Counted from the first letter of the stretch, positions 8,041 to 15,364 are shown. The stretch is 60,000 nt of DNA from Lineus longissimus (GCF_910592395.1 NC_088316.1:3102001-3162000); one strand, 5' to 3'. The notes: generated by a model not told the origin, from the sequence alone. Numbers and translations: made by a program.

Positions 8041-8096
8041 TCTATTTATTAGATTAAAATTTATTAAATTCAATAAATATCTTGAATTAAATAGAA
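8041..8096. promoter_or_regulatory. AT-rich bidirectional region between PolB and the 8097 ORF
   Basis: 56 bp, almost only A/T, between two divergent starts. The PolB ATG is preceded by TAAATAGA and the 8097 ATG by TTAAATAGAA. The two boxes are near mirror images, which fits a divergent promoter using the element-wide TAAAT motif. Confidence 0.45.
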
Positions 8097-9077
8097 ATGG
8101 ACTTCATAATCAATGAACAAGAATGTAATGAAGCCAAATTTGAGTACTACTTAACAGACCAATTAGACATAAAATCCATTACTTTGAAATCGATAACCTT
8201 TTACAATTCATGGTGGACAGGTGATTTTCTACCAGAGGGAGTAAGGATTTTCTCATTTCTAGTCGAAATAACCAGAATTACAACACATGAGCCCTTAGAT
8301 AAACAATTATGGTGTAGGACATTATTTGCTCCTGGACTTGAAACAGATACACTTGAAAAGGAAGTCATGAAAATTTGCGAACGGCATTTGGAAAATGATT
8401 CTACCACAACTAAAGACACCATTACTCAATACACATTTCCATACTTTCGACATTTTAGTTTAAGTGAGTTTTGTGAGGTATGGCAAAAATACATAAAAGA
8501 AATTGGAATAAGCCATGTGAAAATTTACTGTGATAACAATAATTACATAACCCTTGAACTTACAGAGGATAAAGAGTACCCTCTGAAAGTAGACAAGTTA
8601 GATAAAAATGAAAAAATCAAGATTGAGAGAAACACAGAAGGTTTTCAAATAAGCAAAACCATAAGAGAGGTGATAGAAAAACAGCTCACAGTGGTGAATG
8701 AGTGGTTTGGCTTTAAGCAAACTAAATTCACCAAGAAAGGAAAATACTACTCCACAAGACCACTCAACTTTTACAGGAAATATCTATTCCTGCAAGCTAA
8801 TTTGGTTGACAAAGCTAATACCCTCTACAACAATAAACCATCTAACATTTTCTGCATCATACCTGTAGAAGATGGTGGCCAAATAAAAATGCAGCGATAC
8901 GAACCGAATTGTAAGAAAACGATAAATAAGTGTACTAATCACATAAAATTCGAAATCACTGATGAGAATGGTAAGCTAGTTAATTTCAGAGGAACAGAGG
9001 TTTCTTTAGAGTTAAGAATCGAGCAGAGCTCTCAAGACGAAGTCGGACTAGGACAAAGTCCAGAGAGCAAAGCTTGA
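8097..9077 (+). CDS. Candidate Polinton minor-capsid-type protein
   Basis: 326 residues, largely beta-rich in appearance. The overall layout resembles a Polinton ORF class often regarded as a penton/minor capsid candidate: an early SITFYNSWW segment, a middle NEWFGFKQTKF segment, then a C-terminal series ending in HIKFEITDENGKLVNFRGTE and VSLELRI. That would make it a virion structural protein, but the link is by pattern only. The last 20 or so residues (IEQSSQDEVGLGQSPESKA) are entirely mini-hairpin modules, so the repeat has extended or replaced the native C-terminus. It starts at ATTAAATAGAAATGG, divergent to PolB. Confidence 0.5.
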   Translation: MDFIINEQECNEAKFEYYLTDQLDIKSITLKSITFYNSWWTGDFLPEGVRIFSFLVEITRITTHEPLDKQLWCRTLFAPGLETDTLEKEVMKICERHLENDSTTTKDTITQYTFPYFRHFSLSEFCEVWQKYIKEIGISHVKIYCDNNNYITLELTEDKEYPLKVDKLDKNEKIKIERNTEGFQISKTIREVIEKQLTVVNEWFGFKQTKFTKKGKYYSTRPLNFYRKYLFLQANLVDKANTLYNNKPSNIFCIIPVEDGGQIKMQRYEPNCKKTINKCTNHIKFEITDENGKLVNFRGTEVSLELRIEQSSQDEVGLGQSPESKA

Positions 9078-9105
9078 CTAGGACAAAGTCCAGAGAGCAA
9101 AGCTT
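9021..9105. repeat. Mini-hairpin array (forward, reverse, reverse) at a gene 3' end
   Basis: Units start at 9021, 9051 and 9081, exactly 30 nt apart. The two reverse units are identical over 30 nt including the GACTA linker, indicating tandem duplication. The stop codon of the 8097 ORF falls in the linker between the second and third units. Confidence 0.92.
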
Positions 9106-9120
9106 GACCACCTGATGAGA

Positions 9121-9627
9121 TCATTCCATTAAAGGAATAGTACATTTCTTCTCTTTAACTACAGGTTTAACAAGAGGGTTAATTGATCCCTTCATGACTG
9201 CTTCATTCGGACTTTGTCCAGAGAGCATAGCTCGATTCAAGCCTGATCGCTGCTCTTTACTTACTTTTTTAGGAAGTTTCTTAAACATGATAAATGATGC
9301 TAAAATAATTGCACCTAAACCTAGTACATAGACATAAGTATTACTACTAGATTCACGCAGTGATACATCAGTATTTTGAGATTGTGGTTCTTCTTCCTCT
9401 AATTCTTCTTCCTCCTTTTCCACAACTCTGTTGTTTGGTGAGGAGTCCTGTACTTTAAATGTCGTCTTATCCTTTTTTATCCTCTTAAATTCCTTAGATC
9501 TTCTACCCAGTTCTCTAGACCATGCTAATTGTTTCTCTGATCGAGGTTTCTTAGACACTGAAACTTTAGTCGAACTTTGTCCTGAGAGCATAGCTCGAGT
9601 TGTATCAGTTACAGTTTCAAGTTCCAT
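9121..9627 (-). CDS. Small single-pass membrane protein of the Polinton
   Basis: 168 residues from the ATG at 9627, which lies in an ATAAATGG box. The N-terminal half is basic (KKPRSEKQLAW to KRIKKDKTTF) and an acidic run EEEELEEEE follows at about 72-80. One hydrophobic segment at about 97-115 (TYVYVLGLGAIILASFIMF) precedes a basic tail, as in a single-pass anchor. RAMLSGQS appears twice (about 11-18 and 132-139), each from a mini-hairpin module. No family is recognised. Small membrane proteins are common among Polinton accessory ORFs. The overlapping plus ORF is a shadow. Confidence 0.55.
   Translation of the reverse strand: MELETVTDTTRAMLSGQSSTKVSVSKKPRSEKQLAWSRELGRRSKEFKRIKKDKTTFKVQDSSPNNRVVEKEEEELEEEEPQSQNTDVSLRESSSNTYVYVLGLGAIILASFIMFKKLPKKVSKEQRSGLNRAMLSGQSPNEAVMKGSINPLVKPVVKEKKCTIPLME
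9209..9233. repeat. Mini-hairpin module
   Basis: Reverse unit GGAC-TTT-GTCC, AGA, GAGC-ATA-GCTC, read as RAMLSGQSP in the minus-strand ORF. Confidence 0.9.
9572..9596. repeat. Mini-hairpin module
   Basis: Reverse unit GAAC-TTT-GTCC, TGA, GAGC-ATA-GCTC. The first stem has a single change, leaving a G-U type pair on the opposite strand. It reads RAMLSGQSS near the N-terminus of the membrane protein ORF. Confidence 0.8.
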
Positions 9628-9649
9628 TTATCTTGGCCGAATTTAATTC

Positions 9650-9664
9650 GAACTATGTTCTCAT
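9650..9664. repeat. Partial mini-hairpin module (intergenic)
   Basis: GAAC-TAT-GTTC followed by TCA, with the second hairpin lost. It lies between two minus-strand ORFs. Both arms differ from GAGC/GCTC but pair. Confidence 0.55.
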
Positions 9665-9676
9665 AACCAGGTTAAT

Positions 9677-10528
9677 TTAGTCTTCTTTATCATCACTACC
9701 TGTGATATCTAGACTTTCATCTATTGATTTGTCACATTCAGAGACAGTCATATTTGGTGTATTCATATTTGATGCAGTCATACTCGATGTATTCATAGAT
9801 GATTCCTCATGACAATGACCTAAAGTAATAAGTGTTGTTGAGGCAAGTGCAGTTAATGGTCCCATTCTCAAACTCAACCATCCAAGCCATTTATCCAACT
9901 CGTTAGTTATCAAATAATCATTTCTAAGATCATGGTAAAGATTATCTTCATCATCTATTGGTAATAACCACCTTGATAATTTAGTGTAAGCTTTAATTAC
10001 TGTCTTACCCAAAGAATCATTAAGTCTGGCAGCCATCTTTGTTTCATACATTCTATGGTGTTTTAAGATTTCTTTTTCAGTCATATTATCTAAGTCATTA
10101 AAAGTTATTTGTTTATTAAGGAAATCCTTGCTTTTACCAGTTGCAACTAGAATCTCTAAGTCTTGTTTGGCTTTAAGGCCACTATCAGTCAAATAGTTCA
10201 AATTTTGTTGATTGCTAGTCGGACTTTGTCCTGAGAGCGTAGCTCGAGTTGAGCCTAGTTGGCAACTAGAATTGACTATTCCTTGACTGGGATTAACTAT
10301 TCCTTGACTAGGATTAACAAAATTTGAACTATTCAACTGCTTGTTTGAAACTTGTTGATTTGTAGAGCAGTTCTGTTGAAAGTTAGTTCTGTTTTGTTGG
10401 TAACTACCAGTATTCTGTTGGTTAGAAGCCCCAACTCGAGCTAAGCTCTCAGGACTCATAACACCAATCTGTTTCATCTGTTGTTCAATCACTGCAGATG
10501 TCTGACTATTCATTTGCTGATTATTCAT
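9677..10528 (-). CDS. Conserved Polinton-associated protein, Asn/Gln-rich N-terminus
   Basis: 283 residues, starting in a TTTTAAATG box. Residues 1-110 are Asn/Gln/Ser-rich and low in complexity. Residues about 118-235 look conserved and helical: KDFLNKQITFNDLDNMTEKE, then YETKMAARLNDSLGKTVIKAY, DDEDNLYHDLRNDYLITNEL, and a moderately hydrophobic RMGPLTALASTTLITLGH. This core resembles an uncharacterised ORF class recurrent in animal Polintons; its function is unknown. The C-terminus is acidic (GSDDKED). Two mini-hairpin modules lie in the low-complexity part (MSPESLAR and STRATLSGQSPTS). Confidence 0.62.
   Translation of the reverse strand: MNNQQMNSQTSAVIEQQMKQIGVMSPESLARVGASNQQNTGSYQQNRTNFQQNCSTNQQVSNKQLNSSNFVNPSQGIVNPSQGIVNSSCQLGSTRATLSGQSPTSNQQNLNYLTDSGLKAKQDLEILVATGKSKDFLNKQITFNDLDNMTEKEILKHHRMYETKMAARLNDSLGKTVIKAYTKLSRWLLPIDDEDNLYHDLRNDYLITNELDKWLGWLSLRMGPLTALASTTLITLGHCHEESSMNTSSMTASNMNTPNMTVSECDKSIDESLDITGSDDKED
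10221..10245. repeat. Mini-hairpin module
   Basis: Reverse unit GGAC-TTT-GTCC, TGA, GAGC-GTA-GCTC, read as RATLSGQSP on the gene strand. Confidence 0.9.
10438..10457. repeat. Partial mini-hairpin module
   Basis: GAGC-TAA-GCTC, TCA, then GGAC without its pairing arm. It reads MSPESLAR in the minus-strand ORF. Confidence 0.65.
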
Positions 10529-10579
10529 TTAAAATTATGGAAAAATGACTGTTAAGTGCAAAATGCTGTTTTCACAACT

Positions 10580-11812
10580 TTATTGCATCTTAACACTAGC
10601 TCGAGCTATGCTCTCAGGACAAAGTCCGGCTCGAGCTGTGCTCTCAGGACGAAGTCCGGCTGGTGTAAACTTAATATTACTGATGCAGTTAATGTCTCGA
10701 CCTGCACTGGCACTCAGTAAAACGTCAAACTGCTTGTCAATATCCTGGTCATATTCCTTCTCAACCTTGTAATTCTGGAAGAAAATACTTTGAGTGAAAT
10801 CATACCATAATATCTCCAAATCATTTACTCGCTCCTTGTTGGTTAAAAAAGGTGTAAATATTACATAATCAATTTTCAGCGTTTTAAAGGCTTGGTGTAA
10901 AAATACCTTGTAGTTAATGGTGACCTTGACACCACAGTAATGCAGAAATCTAAGGAAAGCATAGTACACTAGTCTAAGGTCAGTGATATTCTCATCGGTT
11001 AATTGCGGTTTACCAATTGCCCTGTTAATAAATTCAATGGCAAGAAACCAATCATATTCCCCACAGTGAAATTTAAAAAGCATGGCTTCACCATGTAACC
11101 CTTGGTTACAAAACTTAGAGGGGAGAGTGTTAATACCCATTTTTAGGGCTGACTGAAGAGTACTTTCATATCTCTGCTTACTAAGACATTTTCTGTGACT
11201 TGAAAAGTAGCAATGTAAATACCCTTCCACAAAGTCCTTTAAATACTTAACTGCCGATTCGGACAGCCGACTCCATCCAAGTTTCCTTAGAATACTGTCA
11301 AAGTAACGTGTCTTGTTGTCAATATTGATCTCAAGAGTTTTAAAATCATCGTCGTAAGTAGTCGAATTGCAATTGGTGCAGAATTGATACTTCACAGTTT
11401 TAGCTGCGTACCTTGCTGAATTCAAGTTTTTTTGATACTCAAAAAGTGTCCACCTTTTACAATTACGGCAGAATTGAGCATTAGTGTTGGTACTGACGTC
11501 ATATTCTTTCATTCTTGGCAGGACTACTTTGATTGTCTCAGTCGAGCTTTGCTCTCTGGACTTTGTCCTAGTCAGACTTCGTCCTGAGAGCATAGCTCGA
11601 GTAGGCTTATCAAATTTCCCACTGTCATAATTCTTGCTGACATTTTCTTCACTAAAATTTCTAGTCGGACGCAGTCCTGAGAGCATAGCTCGATCCATGA
11701 CCCTAGGACGAATGTATCCTTTAAGATTCTCATTGTTCCACTCGAGCTCTGCTCTCAGGACGAAGTCCGGCTCACTAGAATAATAGTCTTTTAATGAGAT
11801 GTATTTATTCAT
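10580..11812 (-). CDS. Polinton ORF with four-cysteine zinc-ribbon-like motif, unknown function
   Basis: 410 residues, starting in a TAAATATG box. Residues 1-95 are heavily built from mini-hairpin modules (about 15-24, 41-50 and 72-92). A CRNC...CTNC pair at about 115-148 could bind zinc. The following 220 residues are mainly helical, with several Cys and His (YLHCYFSSHRKCL, FLRFLHYCGVKV). The last 20 or so residues again come from two modules. No family is recognised. A DNA-binding or transcription role is conceivable from the ribbon, but the cysteine spacing (27 residues) does not match a standard TFIIB ribbon. The adenovirus-like protease motif is not seen. Confidence 0.55.
   Translation of the reverse strand: MNKYISLKDYYSSEPDFVLRAELEWNNENLKGYIRPRVMDRAMLSGLRPTRNFSEENVSKNYDSGKFDKPTRAMLSGRSLTRTKSREQSSTETIKVVLPRMKEYDVSTNTNAQFCRNCKRWTLFEYQKNLNSARYAAKTVKYQFCTNCNSTTYDDDFKTLEINIDNKTRYFDSILRKLGWSRLSESAVKYLKDFVEGYLHCYFSSHRKCLSKQRYESTLQSALKMGINTLPSKFCNQGLHGEAMLFKFHCGEYDWFLAIEFINRAIGKPQLTDENITDLRLVYYAFLRFLHYCGVKVTINYKVFLHQAFKTLKIDYVIFTPFLTNKERVNDLEILWYDFTQSIFFQNYKVEKEYDQDIDKQFDVLLSASAGRDINCISNIKFTPAGLRPESTARAGLCPESIARASVKMQ
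10603..10657. repeat. Two tandem mini-hairpin modules at gene 3' end
   Basis: Forward units at 10603 and 10633, 30 nt apart, differing only in loop triplets (TAT/TGT and AAA/GAA). They encode LRPESTARAGLCPESIARAS near the C-terminus of the minus-strand ORF. Confidence 0.92.
11544..11598. repeat. Mini-hairpin module pair (forward + reverse)
   Basis: Forward 11544-11568 and reverse 11574-11598, 30 nt apart. They read RAMLSGRSLTRTKSREQSS on the minus strand. Confidence 0.92.
11667..11691. repeat. Mini-hairpin module
   Basis: Reverse unit GGAC-GCA-GTCC, TGA, GAGC-ATA-GCTC, read as RAMLSGLRP. Confidence 0.9.
11744..11768. repeat. Mini-hairpin module
   Basis: Forward unit GAGC-TCT-GCTC, TCA, GGAC-GAA-GTCC, read as PDFVLRAELE on the gene strand. 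Confidence 0.92.
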
Positions 11813-11859
11813 ATTTACATAATAATTATTTTTTAAACATTGTTTTGATAGAAGGTAAC

Positions 11860-13494
11860 CTAAGACCTTTTACGTGATTTTACTGTTTTACGTGATTTTA
11901 AGGCTTTAACACCCCCAATTAAACCATAAATTATGGAGCTCACAATAGCAATAACTGCTATGATCAGATGTTCAGCTAGAAAGCCAACAACTGCACCAAT
12001 TGTTTTCAGGAGAAATGAAACGATAGAACCGATGATTCCCGGTAAAGCCGCAGCTGATTTCTTGGCTAGTTCTTTTAGCCATTCAGCAAACTTCTTGAGA
12101 CCTTCTTTTACTTTATCTGGTATTGATGGTTTTGGTCCAGGTTCTGGTGTAGGTCCTGGAGTTGGGTCTGGTCCTGGAGTTGGGTCTGGTCCTGGAGATG
12201 GGTCTGGTCCTGGAGTTGGTTTTACAGATTTAGTGGCACCACTTAAAGCACTACTGATACTAAGACCTAGAGTTGTAAATGTCATTACAACAGCTGTTAT
12301 TATGGCGCTAATAGTTACACCATATGTCTTAAAAAGTAACTTTATTCTGTCCTTCAGAGGAATAGTTGAATCTGGTTTCTTTAGAACATCAACAATTAAA
12401 CGTTTAATTCTTCTAGTTTGTGACTCCCTGTCATTGTCTAACCTCCATACCTTTGACTGTTCCTCATACAATTTGTCATTTAGTTCATCTATTTGCTTTT
12501 TCAACTCCACCGTGTCTTCAGAACCTTCTTCTACAGACTCTAAATAGTCTCTTTTTAAATTATGAAGTTGATTTTCTAGTTCTTGTATTTGCATGTCCTT
12601 ATCCCTCTTTACTGCAGCTAGTTTATCACCAGCCTGTTTTAACCCTCTAAGTTCTCTCAAGGCATATTCAGTAAAACCCAGTGATTTAAGTTCATCATCA
12701 TTAGAATCTATCAGTTTATCTATTGGTTTGTTTGAACTGTATACCTCATTAATTACTGCCTGTGTTTCAGGGGTTACTAATGTAGGTTGACTTACTGGTG
12801 GGTCAGGTGCAATCATACCTCTGCTCATGTTAGCAAATCTAGTACCAAACTTAGTCTTTAATGTGCCTTCAGAAAGGAATTTACCATCTGATTTAATTAA
12901 AGGAATGATAAGGGCATTCCCTCCATTAGGATTAGGAATTTCATTCATATTGTTCTTTTGTTGTTCTGTAAAGTTTGCTAATTCTCCTTTTGTAGGCAAG
13001 AAGTAAGGTTCCTCGTTGTGCAAATAAATACGTGTTGCTAGTTTACTTAGTTTGTTAGTGTCATATTTCCATTTACCACTTTTTTTCAATGCTGTATCAA
13101 GTTTATCCTCTTTATCATCTAGAAATGACTCCTTTTCCATCAATTCAGGGACAATACCTCTTGGCCTTTCTGGTATACTTAATGAAGTTTCATCAGTAAG
13201 ATTTTCACCTCCTGTGTTGTATGTTGTGCCTGGCCTTTCTGGAGTTTTAGTGAATGAAGTTTCATCAGTAAGATTTTCACCTCCTGTGTTGTATTTTGTG
13301 TCATCATCTCGAGGCTTTTTATTAAAACCAAAGATATCAGCATATCTTGCGCGATCATCTTTAAACTTTTTATTAATATCAAAGATATCAACATAATCCT
13401 CAGGTTTGTAATCAGATTCGTAATCAGGATCGTAATCAGGATCGTAATGTGGATAGTAATCACTCATTTCATAATTTTCACCTCCTTCAGCCAT
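11860..13494 (-). CDS. Conserved Polinton membrane/coiled-coil protein with Pro-Gly hinge
   Basis: 544 residues. Residues 1-70 are Asp/Tyr/Lys-rich. A duplicated TGGENLTDETS segment lies at about 70-104. A coiled coil spans about 276-350. Hydrophobic segments at about 392-418 (ISAIITAVVMTFTTLGLSIS) and 482-530 flank a Pro/Gly/Asp hinge at about 426-456 and an amphipathic Lys-rich helix. The C-terminus is basic (KSRKTVKSRKRS). The hydrophobic/hinge/AALPGIIGSIVSFLL architecture resembles a recurrent uncharacterised ORF of coral and other Polintons. Membrane insertion seems likely; the role (virion membrane activity or assembly) is inferred. A TAAATA box lies about 10 nt upstream. No mini-hairpin module is present. 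The plus-strand ORFs opposite are shadows. Confidence 0.65.
   Translation of the reverse strand: MAEGGENYEMSDYYPHYDPDYDPDYESDYKPEDYVDIFDINKKFKDDRARYADIFGFNKKPRDDDTKYNTGGENLTDETSFTKTPERPGTTYNTGGENLTDETSLSIPERPRGIVPELMEKESFLDDKEDKLDTALKKSGKWKYDTNKLSKLATRIYLHNEEPYFLPTKGELANFTEQQKNNMNEIPNPNGGNALIIPLIKSDGKFLSEGTLKTKFGTRFANMSRGMIAPDPPVSQPTLVTPETQAVINEVYSSNKPIDKLIDSNDDELKSLGFTEYALRELRGLKQAGDKLAAVKRDKDMQIQELENQLHNLKRDYLESVEEGSEDTVELKKQIDELNDKLYEEQSKVWRLDNDRESQTRRIKRLIVDVLKKPDSTIPLKDRIKLLFKTYGVTISAIITAVVMTFTTLGLSISSALSGATKSVKPTPGPDPSPGPDPTPGPDPTPGPTPEPGPKPSIPDKVKEGLKKFAEWLKELAKKSAAALPGIIGSIVSFLLKTIGAVVGFLAEHLIIAVIAIVSSIIYGLIGGVKALKSRKTVKSRKRS
12138..12215 (-). repeat. Short Pro-Gly-Asp coding tandem repeat
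   Basis: Repeats of about 18-24 nt (ggtcctggagttgggtct and variants) encode PGPDPTPGPDP on the minus strand, forming the hinge of the membrane protein. Confidence 0.8.
13181..13295 (-). repeat. Direct repeat of about 42 bp, two copies in coding sequence
   Basis: The same segment of about 42 nt, beginning aatgaagtttcatcagtaag, occurs at about 13181-13222 and 13254-13295. It encodes the duplicated TGGENLTDETS region in frame. Confidence 0.85.
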
Positions 13495-13504
13495 AATTAC
13501 TTAT

Positions 13505-14896
13505 TTATCTAACCATAAAAACAATCAATGTACCAACAACTGAGTAAAGCATGAATTTAATTGTTTCATGAGTATCATCCACCTTCTCAACTTTGGTGTC
13601 AAGTTTAGTAGTAGTAGGAGTATTCTTTGAGGTTTCAGTTGTTTTTGGTGTATCAACATTACTATTTGGTTTATGACTGGTCTCGAGCTTTGCTCTCAGG
13701 ACGAAGTCCGACTTGACAGTACCAACGCTACTCTTAACTCTTATTTTCTTAGAACTATTTCCTTCCATCAGTGGTGGTGGTAAGGTCTTTTTGTGGTTAA
13801 TGTCATTCTTACCGGGTTTAGCATTTTTTGGTGCTATTAAAATGTTATTATTGTAGTTATCCAGCTTACCAATAACGAGTACCATATTTGATCCTATGAC
13901 ATACAATCCTGGTGCTATTACATAATCTAGTCTTGTATGAGTGTCACTCACTGCTTTTTGATATCTTTGAATTGAAGTGGGAATATCAGGATGTTGATTA
14001 ATCGAATCCTTTAATAGTTTGTTAAATTCCTTCTGAGCATCCAATTCTGTACCCGGTACTCCAATTATTGGTGTTCTGGTCAACGCCTGAGCACCCAGAA
14101 TACAGTAAACATATGTTCTTATTGTATCATTCAACCTCTCTATTCCAGGATTAGAGAAACCATTTGATTTAAATATCATGAATTGTTGATAGGTTTGACA
14201 TTCATTTTGTGTAATTACATCAAATACATTCTTGTGTCTCCTGACATGATCCTTGATGAAAATATCTGGATATTTGAAATTAGCCATTCCAGCATCCCAG
14301 TCTTTACTGAACATCGGTGGCATTCTATTTTCATGAACTTGCATGAGGAAGAAATTGATTTTAGAATCATTGATGTAATATCCGGGATCAGTTATGTTCG
14401 GGTTGTAATCCGGTACATTCCATGACCTCCAACCACCGTTATTTTCAAACACCGAGAAATCGTACTCGTCTTTTAAACCAAATTCACTCAATAACCCTCC
14501 TAGTTTCCTATGGTTAATGTTATTGTTTGTCTCATTAAAATCACTTTCACCTGGAATTGGTATCTCTAGATTCTTCATGATCTTCAATATTTGATAGTAA
14601 ACATGAAACCTGTAAATTGACCTTAACAATGGGTCACTGTGATTCAAGTGATCGTCTATTGAAATACCACAACCTGTTGTAGCAAACCAAACAGCCATGT
14701 TAAATTGGTTCTGGTAAAACGATAATGGATTCTTTTCCAGTCGCAGACAGTCTTTCTTATTTTTCAGGCTCAAAAACCCAGGTGTTATCTTAGTTTCTTG
14801 TAGTCTGAAGAAGTTATTAGTATTAACAGTTACTTCTAAATTAAAGAAGTCATAGGTGAATTTACTTTTATGTTGATTTGCTATTGGATAATACAT
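13505..14896 (-). CDS. Conserved Polinton protein with C-terminal membrane anchor
   Basis: 463 residues, starting in an ATTAAATG box and ending 10 nt before the ATG of the next minus-strand ORF. The first 350 residues are globular, with signature-like stretches NMAVWFATTGCGIS, SIYRFHVYYQILKIMKNLEI, YVYCILGAQALTRTPIIG and RLDYVIAPGLYVIGSNM. This pattern matches a widespread uncharacterised Polinton ORF class that also ends in a membrane anchor. After a Thr/Lys-rich linker, residues about 446-463 (KFMLYSVVGTLIVFMV) form one hydrophobic segment. A virion-associated role is inferred. One mini-hairpin module lies in the linker (SDFVLRAKLE). It is the last ORF of the element seen on the right. Confidence 0.68.
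   Translation of the reverse strand: MYYPIANQHKSKFTYDFFNLEVTVNTNNFFRLQETKITPGFLSLKNKKDCLRLEKNPLSFYQNQFNMAVWFATTGCGISIDDHLNHSDPLLRSIYRFHVYYQILKIMKNLEIPIPGESDFNETNNNINHRKLGGLLSEFGLKDEYDFSVFENNGGWRSWNVPDYNPNITDPGYYINDSKINFFLMQVHENRMPPMFSKDWDAGMANFKYPDIFIKDHVRRHKNVFDVITQNECQTYQQFMIFKSNGFSNPGIERLNDTIRTYVYCILGAQALTRTPIIGVPGTELDAQKEFNKLLKDSINQHPDIPTSIQRYQKAVSDTHTRLDYVIAPGLYVIGSNMVLVIGKLDNYNNNILIAPKNAKPGKNDINHKKTLPPPLMEGNSSKKIRVKSSVGTVKSDFVLRAKLETSHKPNSNVDTPKTTETSKNTPTTTKLDTKVEKVDDTHETIKFMLYSVVGTLIVFMVR
13685..13709. repeat. Mini-hairpin module
   Basis: Forward unit GAGC-TTT-GCTC, TCA, GGAC-GAA-GTCC, in the linker of the C-terminally anchored protein and read as SDFVLRAKLE. Confidence 0.92.
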
Positions 14897-15037
14897 TTAA
14901 TTTCCTTGAAATTTTTCCTTGAATTTTGGATAATGAAGACAGTAAAAAGACCATTTATTTTAATGGAATAACCCATTGAACTCTAGTATTCCCTCACCAT
15001 TTCACTGCAACGCTTCCCTTACCATTTCATGAATGAT

Positions 15038-15167
15038 AGAATATATGTATTGTGGTGTCTGGTTCTTAGGGGTTTCTAAGCTAATTTGAGACAAAAAGGC
15101 CTGTAAGGGCTTTTGTTAAAATAGCTTAGAATTACCTAGATTCCTACCACCACAATACATATATTCT
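15038..15167. mobile_element. 130-bp near-palindromic miniature element
   Basis: A perfect 20-bp inverted pair, AGAATATATGTATTGTGGTG at 15038 and its complement ending at 15167, continues inward as an imperfect palindrome (CTAAGCTAATTT / AAAATAGCTTAG). It resembles a small MITE. It may lie in the Polinton terminal region or just outside it. No clear target duplication is seen. Confidence 0.6.
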
Positions 15168-15241
15168 GACGCATTTCCGAGGCCCAATTTTGAAACAAAA
15201 ATCGCCTCCTATTTAGCGGCCAAAACGCGCATTATAGTATA

Positions 15242-15364
15242 GATTATAGGCTTGTTATTCAGTTACCCTTTAGGAAAGAGAGCTTTGGCGGGCTAGACGG
15301 TATGCTATCATTGAGTTAGATCTGCATTATTTATGGCTCGATTGCGAGACACGTGATCATAGTA
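15242..15364 (+). repeat. 123-bp dispersed repeat, copy 1
   Basis: Nearly identical to 19100-19222 with only a handful of substitutions, same orientation. The pair brackets the F-type lectin gene. The identity of the repeat is unknown. Confidence 0.85.

Larger units (their letters stand above)
1..15241. mobile_element. Maverick/Polinton (adintovirus-like) element, left part outside the window
   Basis: Integrase, PolB and packaging ATPase together define a Polinton. Eleven tightly packed ORFs plus the truncated ATPase fill 1-14896 with no introns and AT-rich composition. The right limit is uncertain: it lies after 14896 and probably before 15242, where a host-repeat copy begins. The terminal inverted repeat cannot be recognised because its partner is left of the window. 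The major capsid protein and protease are not seen. All visible ORFs look unbroken, suggesting a young or recently active copy. Confidence 0.85.

Noticed and set aside
8041-8073. PolB start at the in-frame TTG at 8073
   Set aside because: An ATG at 8040 is preceded by the TAAATAGA box seen at the other genes and lies just before the first zinc finger.
10580-11812. Adenovirus-like cysteine protease of the Polinton
   Set aside because: No His/Asp/Cys arrangement of that protease family could be recognised; the cysteines look like a zinc ribbon.
11933-13396. Several plus-strand ORFs opposite the 544-residue membrane protein
   Set aside because: They overlap a longer ORF with clear domain structure, an upstream box and conserved architecture; they are shadows.
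711-13709. CRISPR-like array from regular 30-nt repeats
   Set aside because: There are no unique spacers; adjacent units are repeats in both orientations and many lie inside genes of an animal element.
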